DNA from: Pithys albifrons albifrons
Lineage: Eukaryota; Chordata; Aves; Passeriformes; Thamnophilidae
Reading direction: 5' to 3'
DNA: 64,000 nt
Assembly: GCF_047495875.1 (NCBI RefSeq)
Contig: NC_092485.1
Span: forward strand, 5,652,890 to 5,716,889
The notes under the pieces: model-generated
Told to the model about the DNA's origin: nothing
The model's database searches: none
The model's input: only the letters and a program-made list of their open reading frames with translations
Shown: piece after piece, positions 23,656 to 33,212 of the stretch
Position numbering within the stretch: the stretch's first letter is position 1
How the letters are laid out: the number at the start of each line of letters is the position of its first letter
Program-made: the position numbers and the translations under genes

Positions 23656-24429
23656 GTTTTTGATTTAGGCCTCCCTTGGTGACCAGTGGTAACTAGGGAA
23701 GTGGCATTACAGAAATATTCCACACATGTTTTCCACGTAACAAGGGAGGACTAAGACAGAGATAGGAAGTCAGTTTTTGCTTCTTCTTCTGGCGAGGCTT
23801 GGGGAGCAGGAGGAACCCCAACGTCGGTCCCTTGTTCAGAGCCAGGCAGAGGGGGGAGAAAGAGGAGCTGGTCTTTTCCCTTTGGAGCTGTTGGTGAGAT
23901 TGTATATTTGCCAGTTTCCTTCCTTCTTTAGAGTTTTTGATTGTATTTGTCTGTTTTGTTTTTGTTTTGTCCCTCCTTACTCCTTGTTCCCGTTCCCTCT
24001 TCCCTTTTTCCCTGGGGCCCCCTAACAGTGTGTACAGGTTGCAGATGTAGTTGTAAATGTTAGAAAATATATGTATATTCTGATTTGATTCAGTTTCTTT
24101 TGAGTTCTCAGGGTTTTTTCTTTTTTTTCCCCTTTGCTGGGAAGAGTGTGGGAAGGAGGGGGGAAGGCAGTTTGGGCTTGGCAAGGGGGCCAGGCTAAAC
24201 CAAGACAGTGGTCTGAGCTGTCTCTTGCCCAGGTGTGGTCGCTGCAGGAAAGCCCAGGGTGTTCCATCACTAAAGGAAAACCAAGTCAGCTCCTGCTGAG
24301 TCATTCTCTCCCATATGAAGAAATACTCTTCTGGAGAAGCATTATTTCTTGTCACCTTCTTTTCCTAATATCCTCACAACCCTCATCACCAAGAACACAT
24401 GGGAGAAAAACTCTGTAGAAGTTGAATCT

Positions 24430-24600
24430 GATTGGCATTGGTTCCAGGAACTGGGCCAAGGAGACCAAGGTCTTGAGCAGCACCTTCAGTTTGGCAGTTC
24501 CACCACCGGTGGACAGACTCAAGGGCAGCACAAGGGCAAACCCTTCACCCATCTGTCACTGAGCAATCACCAGGGTGACACAAACCTGTCCCTCTGAAGG
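24430..24600 (-). repeat. repeat unit copy C in chitinase spacer (inverted)
   Basis: On the minus strand it reads as copy A (ACAGATGGGTGAAGGGTTTG, CTTGTGCTGCCCTTGAGTCT). It directly abuts the right arm of the large inverted repeat, as copy A abuts the left arm, so the unit was probably part of the ancestral arm. Confidence 0.7.
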
Positions 24601-24609
24601 ACACTTCAA

Positions 24610-26107
24610 ACAATAAAAGAAATCTAATCTGGTTCTTCACCTACTCTTGCAACACCAGGACATGGCATGACCCAACACCACTGATCTTTCCACTGCAGCC
24701 TCCAGGCCCATTGTACTGGTATCATTTTCAGTGATCCTGAGCTTTGCCAAGTATTGTAATGTTTGCCCATCTGTGTTGATCCAAGATTGGCAGCAGAGGG
24801 GAGAGGGCTATAAAAGCAGGAGAGGTTCTGCACCTCCTCAGTCCTGGTCCAAGATGGCCAAGCTCACTCTGCTCACCGGTAAGTCCCACTTCAACCTGGG
24901 GCTCTCTGCCTTTCTCACAAGTGTTGGGGGCTCTGCCCCTGCCACACTTGAGCCTGGACAGGGGGGTGGGGGTGTGAAAATGCTGCTCTCTCTTTTCCTC
25001 AAAGATTTCTCAATCTCCTTTAAGGAGGGAGAGTTCTCTTCTTTAGTGCTGATGTTGGGGGGATCTTTCCTGCTTTGACCATGCATAGAGTTCACTGCTG
25101 TTGGAAACTGAAATGTGCTTTTGAAGCAAAGTCTAAAACTCCAAGTTCTGCTTTGGCACTTACTTGGTTTCTTTTCTATGCTTTTACCTGAAATCGTTTG
25201 GCAAATGTTACCCACACTGAGGCACCTCAGCTGGGAATGCACAGAGTGTTGTGTGTTTGTCACAGAACACGGTGATGCAGGATGAGGTGGCTCTGGGTTC
25301 ACCCCAGTCTTGCCCAAGAACTTTGTATTTCTGAGTGCAAACAGTGACATGTTTGTTCTTCCATTCTGTCCCCCCAGGTCTGGCCCTGCTGCTCAACGCC
25401 CACCTTGGTAGGTGCCTCCTTCTGTCCAGCAACTCCTGCAGAGCCTCCCCAGCCCCAGCACTCCCAGACAGGGCAAAGAGGTGGCACAGCCAACACCCAG
25501 AGAGCCTCCCACTGCCCCAGCCCTTCTCAGGGATCCCTCCTGCCTCCCTCTGCCTCCCGGGGCAGCAGCACAAAGGTTCAGTTGGGGTCAGACCCCGAGT
25601 GCTGAGTTTAAGGGCTCAGGAGGTTCCAACACTGACCCATCCCCTGAGACAAAGGAGGAAGGAAACAAATCCACTCCTGACCCAGAGAGCCAGGCAGTGA
25701 CCAAGGGATGACCAACCCTACTGCCCTTCCCTGAACTCCTGACCCCACCAGGAAACTGCCCAGGCCCTCCCAGCAGATCTGGTGCTGATGCTCTGCCTGA
25801 GGTCACTCTCTGGTGTCCCTTCAGTGCAGGCTGAGCCCTCCAAGAGCTCCTCTGTGTCCCTGCAGGCACTGCCTACGTGCTGACATGTTACTTCACCAAC
25901 TGGGCCCAGTACAGGCCTGGCCTGGGCAAATACACCCCTGAAAATGTCGACCCCTGCCTGTGCAACCACCTGATCTACGCCTTTGCTGGGATGAACAACA
26001 ACGAGCTCACCACTTATGAATGGAATGATGAGACCCTCTACAAGTCCTTCAACGGGCTGAAGAACCAGTATGTACTGGGAGCAAAGGGCATGGCTTGTTC
26101 TGCCTCT
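24610..26107 (+). repeat. right arm of large inverted repeat
   Basis: Counterpart of 20885-22335. It runs from CAAACAATAAAAGAAATCTA upstream of the right chitinase to about 40 bases into its intron 3 (GGCATGGCTTGTTCTGCCTC). The arms are separated by about 2.3 kb. Confidence 0.9.
24809..24816 (+). promoter_or_regulatory. TATA box of the right chitinase
   Basis: TATAAAAG, 38 bases upstream of the ATG at 24854, in a promoter whose 210 proximal bases look identical to those of the left chitinase. Confidence 0.85.
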
Positions 26108-28202
26108 CAGGTCATGCCCTGCTGTTCACGCTCTGCCCTCTGCACGGTGGCAGCACAGCCCTGGGCAAGGATGTTGAGAGAAGGCAGAGAGTGACAGGCA
26201 GGGCAGGGTGACAGCCCCTCTGCCCAGTGACAGTGGCTCAGGGAGCTGCAGACTTGGAGTAACTCCAGTTCCTGTCCCTTTCCAGGAACAAAGATCTGAA
26301 GACACTCCTGGCCATTGGAGGATGGAATTTCGGCACAGCCAAGTAAGTTTAAACCACATCCTTCCCATAATAACAGCACCCTGGAATGGGAAGGAGAGGA
26401 GGGAGAGGCTCCAACCAAACCTCAACTCTCTCCTGCTCTGCTTTCCCAGGTTCACCACAATGGTTTCCTCCGCTGCAAACCGCCAGACCTTCATCAAGTC
26501 TGCCATCAAATTCCTGCGCCAGTACCAGTTTGATGGACTGGACCTGGACTGGGAATACCCCGGCTCCAGGGGCAGCCCAGCCCAGGACAAGGGGCTCTTC
26601 ACCGTCCTGGTTAAGGTGGGTGTTGGTCTGCTTGGTAGAGCTTTGGCCAGAGCCCTGGGCAGATGCAAAGCATGACACATTTTCCTTGGCACCCTCAGGA
26701 ACTGCTGGCAGCCTTCGAGCAGGAAGCCAAAGAGACCAACCAGCCCCGTCTCATGGTCACCGCGGCTGTGGCTGCAGGACTGTCCACCATCCAGGCTGGC
26801 TACGAGATCGCTGAGATTGGGAAGTGAGTGGCAAACCCTGGGATCACTTGTGGGGCTGGATTGGCTTCCTGCAAGTGCTGCAGCCAGAGCTCCAAAGAGC
26901 CCTTGGGGGAACCGGCTGTGCAGGCAGCGGGGCTGGGCTGTGACAAGGGGTGACAGCCAGTGCTGAAGGGGCAGGTCAGGACACAGAGAATGTTCTCCAC
27001 AGGTACCTGGACTACATCCACGTGATGACCTACGACTTCCACGGCTCCTGGGAGAGGAACACTGGTGAGAACAGCCCCCTGTATGCAGGCCCAGCCGACG
27101 CCGGGGACTACAAGTACTTCAATGTTGTAAGTGTGTTTTGTGAGACACAATCACAGCTCTGCGACTGCACCACTGAGGAGATGTCGAGAATTCATCATCC
27201 TGCCTGCAAATCCCCAGCAAAGACTTCAACAGGAATGTTTTCTTACAGGAATATGCCATGAACTATTGGAAGGACAACGGCGCCCCCGCTGAGAAGCTCC
27301 TTGTTGGATTCCCAACCTATGGAAAAAGCTTCACCCTGCAAAACCCCTCTGACACCTCTGTTGGAGCACCAGCATCTGGCCCTGGACCAGCTGGACCTTA
27401 CACCAGGGAGGCTGGGACACTGGCTTACTATGAGGTACGTGTGTCTATTCATGTTCCTTGCTCAAATCATTTGAAGGAATGTGTCAGGAAGGCATCCATG
27501 GAGGTTTCTGGTTGGCTGCCTCAGACACAAAACTGTTCCTGGAATTGCTATGAAAAAGTTACTTATTGTCAGGAACCAAAGCAAGAGAATAAAGTCAAGA
27601 CAATGACAGAGTCTGGACTTTGCTGTTTTTGCACAAAAATAACATTCCACCTCTTGGTGCTTCTCCGTAGATCTGCTCTCTCCTGAGCAATGGAGCCACC
27701 CAGGCTTGGGATGAACCCCAGGATGTTCCCTACGCCTACAAGGGCAGCGAGTGGGTCGGCTACGACAACATGAAGAGCTTCAGCATCAAGGTCTGGTGGG
27801 ACGTGGGGCTGTGCTGGGAAGGAATCAGGAGCCTCCTGCAGCAGCAGCTCCCAGGGCTCACTGGGATTTCTCCCTGGCACCCAACAGGTGGACTGGCTGA
27901 AGAAGAACAACTTTGGAGGTGCCATGGTTTGGGCCTTGGACATGGATGACTTCACTGGCACTTTCTGCAATGAAGGCAAATACCCCCTGATCTCCACCCT
28001 GAAGAAGGGCCTTGGGCTGCAGAACGGCGGTGAGTGGTTTGAGCAGCTCCTTGAAGGAACCCCCAAGCTCCTTGTGAAGGGAGGGGAGGGATGAGACACC
28101 ATCAACACAAAAATAAACCCTTTTCTGCTTTGATTCCAGACTGTGTTCCTCCTGCTGAGCCCCTGCCCCCAGTCACCCAGGCTCCCACCACCACCAGTGG
28201 CA

Positions 28203-28234
<32 letters not shown>

Positions 28235-28387
28235 AGCGGCTTCTGCGCCGGCAAAGCCAACGGCATCTACGCAGACCCCGAGGACAGGAGCAAGTTCTAC
28301 AACTGCCTGAATGGCCAGACCTTTGTGCAGAGCTGTGAAGCTGGTCTGGTCTTCGACCCCTCCTGCTCCTGCTGCAACTGGCCATGA
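24854..28387 (+). CDS. CHIA: acidic chitinase (CHIA), full length
   Basis: Secreted family 18 chitinase that hydrolyses chitin in stomach or airway fluids. Coding exons: 24854-24878, 25378-25407, 25866-26067, 26286-26342, 26450-26615, 26699-26823, 27003-27126, 27249-27434, 27671-27790, 27888-28029 and 28140-28387. These give 474 residues, against 476 in human by my recollection. A signal peptide occupies residues 1-21. The catalytic motif DGLDLDWE is at 133-140 with Glu-140. The disulfide cysteines 26, 49, 51, 307, 372 and 394 are all present. Arg-145 and His-208, linked to the low-pH optimum of the mammalian enzyme, are kept, but His-269 is Lys. After the TIM barrel come a Thr/Ser/Gly linker and a C-terminal CBM14 domain with six cysteines ending CCNW. 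The gene is divergent from its truncated twin, and CIMAP3 follows about 450 bases downstream on the same strand. The intron-9 donor is GTCTGG in both copies. Confidence 0.96.
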
Positions 28388-28440
28388 GGCTCCTCACCTG
28401 CTCCAGCCTCCGATCCAATTGTGCACAATAAGAATGATTA

Positions 28441-28446
28441 AATAAA
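28441..28446 (+). promoter_or_regulatory. CHIA: polyadenylation signal of the right chitinase
   Basis: AATAAA 54 bases after the stop codon, in AATAAAGCTTTCTGCAAA. The same context is found at the left gene's 3' end. Confidence 0.9.
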
Positions 28447-28842
28447 GCTTTCTGCAAAAGCAACAATCCTCAGTTTCAGCTCATTTTGTCCTTGACATTC
28501 TGGTGCTTCCTGATTGTCCCCTGGTACTCAAACTTGTGCTCAGGGGAAGGGCTTGGATCCACAAGCTGGACTTAGTTCCAGAGTGGCTTTTTCCAGGGCT
28601 TTCTTGCTGCCCTACCCTGGCAGCCACAGGCAAACAGAGAGGAGCCAAGGGGGCAGAGCAGGCTGTGCCACATGAAGCATCACAAAGAAGGGTGGTGACA
28701 TCACCAACTCAGGCTGCTTCCCCTGAGCCAGCACAGCACATTCCACAGGGCCATTATTCATCCCCAGCTTTTTCCTGCACCCTCCATAGCAACTGGAGCA
28801 CACAGACAGCCTGGACATCCCGGCAGGCACTGGCAGGGCAGG

Positions 28843-31138
28843 ATGGCAGCGGGGCAGGAGCCAGGGGGTGAGAGCTGTGCAAGGTGGGGGTACCTGGTGG
28901 GACTCTGGGATCAGGGATCTTCTCACACAGCTGCACTCTGGCATCAACTTCCCCAGCTACCTCCCAAGGGTGGGGCTGTTCATCACTCCCAGCCTGGGGA
29001 AAAATCAGGTGTTTGTGGCAGGAGGGAAGAGGCATCCAAAGGGCAGATGTCCCACAGACATCCAGGGGCAGGGGAGGTTCCCACCTGGGAGGTGTGGGGG
29101 TGGTTGGCCTCAGGCAGAGAGCAGCAGACACTTCAGGTAAAAAAGCAGCACGTGGTCACCTGTTTTTGTCCTGTTTGTGACACTGGTGGCACCTCCCTCT
29201 GCAGGTGTCTCAGCTGTGCAGAAGCAAATCTCGTTTGGGACAACTCAGGAACGGAAAATGTTCCCCTACCACCACGCCCCAGACAGGCTGGGCATCCAGG
29301 TGATGGCTGTGGGGGGCAACCCCCTGGTCGGGCCAGGCTCTTACCTGGGCCAAGAGGTGAGTTCTTTAATGCCATGGTCCTTTGCAGGAGACACAGGACA
29401 GGAGCAGTAGGGCCGTGGCCAGCCTCCCTCCTGCCATGCAGGATAACTCCACACACCCCTCCCTTCCCAACACACCAGTCCTCAAAGCTCCACAGCAGTG
29501 AGAAAACAGGGGAATGGATAGGGGTGACATCAATAGGAATAACATCAACAAGAATAACATCAACAGGAATAACATCAATAGGCAGAACATCAGCAGGAAT
29601 AACATCAATAGAAACAACATCTGCTACTCGTGTTCTTCTGCCCTGCAAGTGATGCCTTTGAAATGTCAATAAGACACTTCTGCCTTCAAATTGCAGACAA
29701 CCATCCTCAAGTCCTCCCTGAGCACCAGGCCCATGAGCAGCAGGGGGTACGTGATGGGAGCGAGGACAGGCCCGCGCTTCATGCCCAGGACCCGGGTGAG
29801 GAGAGGGGAGTTCTGGGGTTTAACACCCTCAGAGCACCAAAGCAGTGGGGAGCAGGTCTGTGGCACCCAGCTGGCTGCTGCCCTGGCCACGTGGGGGTGG
29901 TTGGCACAGCCAGATGTTCCACACAGATGTTTCCCCCTTGCAGACGGTGACCCCTGGCCCAGCAGCGTACGAGCCCTTCCACATGGAGAAGAGGAGGTGC
30001 CAGCCTGCCCATGCCCCATTCTCCTCCAGCACACCACGATTTCCAACCAAGCCACCAGACAGAGAGTTTTTCCCTGGGTAACAGAACTCATTTTCCTACA
30101 TTTTCCCACTAAGCTGGAGTTGTGGCAGAGAGAAATGCAAGACACGAATGGGCAATAAGAAACTGAGCTCTCAGGAAAGCTTTTTCTCCTCAAAAAGCTC
30201 CCCTGCTTTGTTCTTTAGCTTGGCATGGTGACTAGAACACCACAACATGCATTTCTGCCAGGGATCTCCCCCAGGTAGCTCTGCTGAAAATAAAAGCTCA
30301 TTTAAAACACAGGTTGGAGTTCTGAACACCATCTCACATCTTCCCTGTCTACAGCACCACCATTGCTATTAGTGAAAAGTTGTCTTTCAGACTGCCACAG
30401 ACAGGTCATTGGGGTAAATTCTGTGTTATAAACATCATACACCAGCTCCAGAATTAAGACATTTTGTGCCTGTTTTCTTTAGACCTGGAACTTACAACCC
30501 AGAGCAGTCACTAAACAAAAAAGTCACTTGGCCAATGAAGTTTGGGGCTCCAGACTGGTCTTCAGTGCCCAAGCCACCAAAGAGGATGGTGAAAAGGGAG
30601 GTACAGCAGGTAAGGGCAGGGATGAGGGGATGTTATTCCTGGCTCAAGGCTTCTGAGAAGAGCAATTTTCTGGTTACTTTGCATCTGCACTAAGTTCTGT
30701 CACCCTTCCCTTACCTGCCTGGGGCACAAGGTACTAAGTGATTTTCTATGAGAAAATGCCTGTTTGCAAACCCAGTCACAGCCCTTCAAAAAACCCCTTC
30801 TATGAAGAGATTTCCTGAGGAAGTTTCCACCCACACAGTGAAGCAAAGCAGAGTCTTGAGTGCCCCATAGCTCTGCTGCAAAGAAAAACTCATTTAAAGC
30901 ACAGGCTGAGGTTCTCAGCACTGTCTCACACCTTCCTTTCCTGGGGAGCTGCCATTGCTGTTAATCACAGAGCCATAGAATGAACTGGGTTGGAAGAGAC
31001 CTCCAAGACCATCAAGTCCACCCCCTGGTCCAGCACCACTGTGATTATGAATGAATGGTTGTCTTTTAGATGATCATGGACAGAGAGTTCAGAAAACACC
31101 AGGAGCGACTGGCTTACCTGAAGCTGTTCTACAGCTGA
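28843..31138 (+). CDS. CIMAP3: ciliary microtubule-associated protein 3 (pitchfork)
   Basis: Homologue of pitchfork (PIFO), which acts at the base of the primary cilium in ciliary disassembly and targeting. Coding exons: 28843-28867, 29205-29356, 29697-29795, 29944-30077, 30483-30609 and 31070-31138, giving 201 residues. Family signatures are FGTTQERKMFP, GPGSY, YVMGARTGPRF, PGPAAYEPF, PGTYNPE, WPMKFGAPDW and the C-terminal FRKHQERLAYLKLFYS. PGxY-type repeats mark SHIPPO-like microtubule-binding proteins. The first exon (MAAGQEPGG) was chosen because its GTGAGA donor leaves one base that joins in phase to the 29205 acceptor; it is less certain than the rest. All junctions keep frame. CHIA-CIMAP3 adjacency matches human 1p13. 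Intron 2 holds a 15-bp minisatellite, and intron 5 holds a CR1 fragment. Confidence 0.91.
29518..29623. repeat. 15-bp minisatellite in CIMAP3 intron 2
   Basis: About seven copies of a unit close to AATAACATCAACAGG (variants AATAGG, AAGAAT, GGCAGAACATCAGC). Confidence 0.9.
30270..30430 (+). repeat. intronic duplicate of the CIMAP3 exon-6 acceptor region
   Basis: 30275-30420 resembles 30865-31095. Both run from CTCATTTAAA[A/G]CACAGG through TCTCACA[T/C]CTTCC and CCATTGCT[A/G]TTA to GTTGTCTTT[C/T]AG. The first copy then reads ACTGCCACAGACAGGTCATT against exon 6 ATGATCATGGACAGAGAGTT. The second copy is interrupted by a CR1 fragment. Confidence 0.7.
30965..31047 (-). mobile_element. CR1-type LINE 3' end in CIMAP3 intron 5
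   Basis: Antisense CR1 terminus (GAACTGGGTTGGAAGAGACC, CCAAGACCATCAAGTCCACC, CCTGGTCCAGCACCACT). It sits within the second copy of the intronic duplication just upstream of the last exon, so it inserted after that duplication or only into this copy. Confidence 0.85.
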
Positions 31139-31223
31139 GGGGCTGGGCTGGGCTGTGTCCTCTGCAGACATCCCCCTGCCCCACCAGGCTGGAGGGACCA
31201 AGAAAGTATTTTAAATATTTTAA

Positions 31224-31229
31224 AATAAA
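31224..31229 (+). promoter_or_regulatory. CIMAP3: polyadenylation signal of CIMAP3
   Basis: AATAAA 86 bases after the stop at 31138, in an AT-rich tail (TTTTAAATATTTTAAAATAAAA). Confidence 0.85.
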
Positions 31230-31269
31230 ACCTGAATTAAATCACTTCGAACAGAGGCATTTCTTGCCA

Positions 31270-31818
31270 CTAGTTGGGCTTACCTGGTGTGGTGTGTGGG
31301 TGTCTCCAGGGCCAGGCAGGGCTGGTGCTCTTGTCCCTGGGTGCTGGTTTGGGCTGGGGGGAAGTTAAACTCTTCCCAGTGGCTGGAGTGGGGCTGTGTT
31401 TGGGTTTGTGCTGAACACAGGGTTGAGACTCCAGGGATGTTTTTGTTACTGGTTTTGTTATAGTTACTGGTTTTGTTGTAGTTGTTGTTATTGGTTTTGT
31501 TGTAGTTGTTGTTAGTGGTTTTGTTGTAGTTGTTACTGGTTTTGTTGTAGTTGTTGTTATTGGTTTTGTTGTTGTTGTTGTTACTGGTTTTGTTGTTGTT
31601 GTTGTTACTGGTTTTGTTGTAGTTGTTACTGGTTTTGTTGTTGTTGTTGTTACTGGTTTTGTTGTAGTTGTTGTTACTGGTTTTGTTGTAGTTTCTGTTC
31701 TTGCTGGGCAGGGCTTGCACAGGGCACACACCTTTGCTGCCCCTCCTGCTGCCACACTGGGGAGGAATTTGGGGGTCTGGGAGGAGGCACAGCCAGGGCA
31801 GGTGACTCCAAGGGACAT
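31270..31818 (-). other. mucin-like threonine-rich open frame, gene status uncertain
   Basis: One minus-strand frame stays open for 182 codons. It starts with a cysteine-containing stretch (CALCKPCP), passes through about ten imperfect copies of TTTTTKPV-like octapeptides, and ends in a Pro/Ser/Lys-rich tail (KPKHSPTPATGKSLTSPQPKP). A consensus donor (CCAG|GTAAGC) lies near its end at about 31283. A possible acceptor (CCTCCTCCCAG) lies near 31783. In mammals the mucin-tailed chitinase-like gene OVGP1 sits next to CIMAP3 on the opposite strand, but no GH18 exon accompanies this frame here. A second frame is equally open (NNNYNKTS repeats), so the frame may only reflect the minisatellite. Confidence 0.35.
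31430..31696. repeat. 24-bp minisatellite (about 11 copies)
   Basis: Unit close to GTTGTTGTTACTGGTTTTGT plus TGTA on the plus strand, with 21-24 bp length variants, all multiples of three. This keeps the minus-strand Thr-rich frame open. Confidence 0.95.
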
Positions 31819-31839
31819 TCCAGACCATAGGACAGCCTG

Positions 31840-33212
31840 CTCAGTTTATGGAGTGTGGGGAAGGAGGAGGAAAGGGGTGGGCTCTGCTCTCCTGGAGGTG
31901 CTGAACACCTGCCCACAGAAGTGGGGAATTATTTCCTTGTTTTTCTTTGCTTTCTTTATTAAACTTTCTCCCAACCCATGAGCTTTCCAGCTTTTACCCT
32001 TAAGATTCTCTCCCTGAGAAGAACTGGGGTTCTTCTGAGCTGAGATGCTGGGGGTGAACAGAACCATCTTCCCCCCAGCCTTCCCTGGTCTCCTCACCCC
32101 CCTCTGCCCTGGTTCCCCCCAGCCAGAGGAGAGCTGGGGGTGTTGGGGGTACCCTCAGGAACATTCAGGGAGTGCAGGATGGCTTTGTGCACAAAATAAC
32201 CCCCCAGACACCTGCAAGATGCACTTCTGCAGTGTGGCCCTACTGGCACAAAGATATTCTCAAGAGTAAGAAGATATTCTCAGCATGAAGATATTCTCAA
32301 GAAGGAGCAAATAACATGCTGCTAATTAAGAATCTGGCCAGGAAAATAAATGTGGCCTGAAACAGAAAGGTCCTGGTTCAGCTTCAGCTGTTTCTGCAGT
32401 GAAGCACTTGAACCCTGGGGATTTCTATAAATGTTTAGACACAGACTGATGTGTCTGATCACAGCCTTGACTCGGCCCCAGGGGAGAACTAAGAGGCAAC
32501 ACTCACTCTTGGTGCCACTACAGCCCCAGCACAGCCTTTCCAATTGCCTGGCTTTGTTTACCTGTTTCTGGAGCAAATTTCACCTGCACCTGTTTCAGCT
32601 GTAAAGCCAAAATCTGTTCTTCCAACTTCCCACTTTCAGGCTTTGAGAGCTCTCCCAGATGTGCCACAACAGCTGCCCCCTGACTTTTGTTGGTTCCCTC
32701 CCTCCCAACCACACACCTGCCAAAATGGGATGAACCTGTTGAGTCACAGCTGCCCCTTTTGGGGCAAGATCTTGGACAAGGGGGTGTGACCCCCTGGAAT
32801 TTCTGCTGACCTAAAGTCTGGGGTTTATGGCTGTTTAAACCTCCACCTTTGTATTTATGGCAGACTGTATTTCATCCCCATCTGTCTTAGGTTTTCCAAT
32901 CAGGAAAAAAAAGGGTGTGAGAAGATGAACAAAGTCAGCAGCACCTGAGGTGCCTCACCACATTCCACCTGTGACTGAGAAACCTTCTACTAAAGCTTTT
33001 GCCAAACTGATGGGGTTTCAAAAGGCCCTTTGTTGTCATTTCTGATGAAATTTCCAACCTTCTCAGCTACCAAATGTTTATTAAGGGAAAGGAGAGATGC
33101 AGAGGCAGGGACAAGACCTCCTGCTCTGACACCCCACACTGAAAACACACTCAAGCCCCACTCAGGTCCTTTTCCACTCTTAAAACTTGAAGGACTCAGC
33201 CAGTTTTGCTCT
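31840..33212. other. intergenic stretch between CIMAP3 and TAF8
   Basis: No exon was recognised. A run of AAGATATTCTCA-like phrases at 32250-32300 (three copies) is the only structure. The junction between the human-1p13-like and human-6p21-like gene blocks must lie here or in the mucin-like region. Confidence 0.5.

Larger units (their letters stand above)
22340..24430. other. spacer between the divergent chitinases, repeat-rich
   Basis: No exon seen. The spacer is built partly from a repeated unit. About 250 bases at 22350-22600 recur in direct orientation at 23400-23655, and part of the unit recurs inverted at 24430-24600. The phrase GGTCTGAGCTGTCTCTTGCC appears at about 22581 and 24213. 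The middle (about 23690-24130) is pyrimidine- and T-rich and could be a solo long terminal repeat of an endogenous retrovirus, but I could not identify clear TG/CA ends or a primer-binding site. Both chitinase promoters face outward from here, so shared regulatory elements may lie within it. Confidence 0.5.

Noticed and set aside
23693..24355. 220-codon minus-strand frame in the chitinase spacer
   Set aside because: Lys/Asn/Ser-rich low-complexity translation of a pyrimidine-rich, LTR-like region; no retroviral Gag, Pol or Env motif seen.
24854..28387. Chitotriosidase (CHIT1) identity for the right chitinase
   Set aside because: Gene neighbour CIMAP3, the MAKLTLLTG signal peptide, and Arg-145/His-208 fit CHIA better. 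Lys-269 alone is not enough to reassign it.
28843..29652. 269-codon frame starting at the CIMAP3 ATG
   Set aside because: It reads through intron 1 and is out of frame with the conserved exon 2. Splicing at 28867/29205 restores the family sequence, so only the ATG is used.
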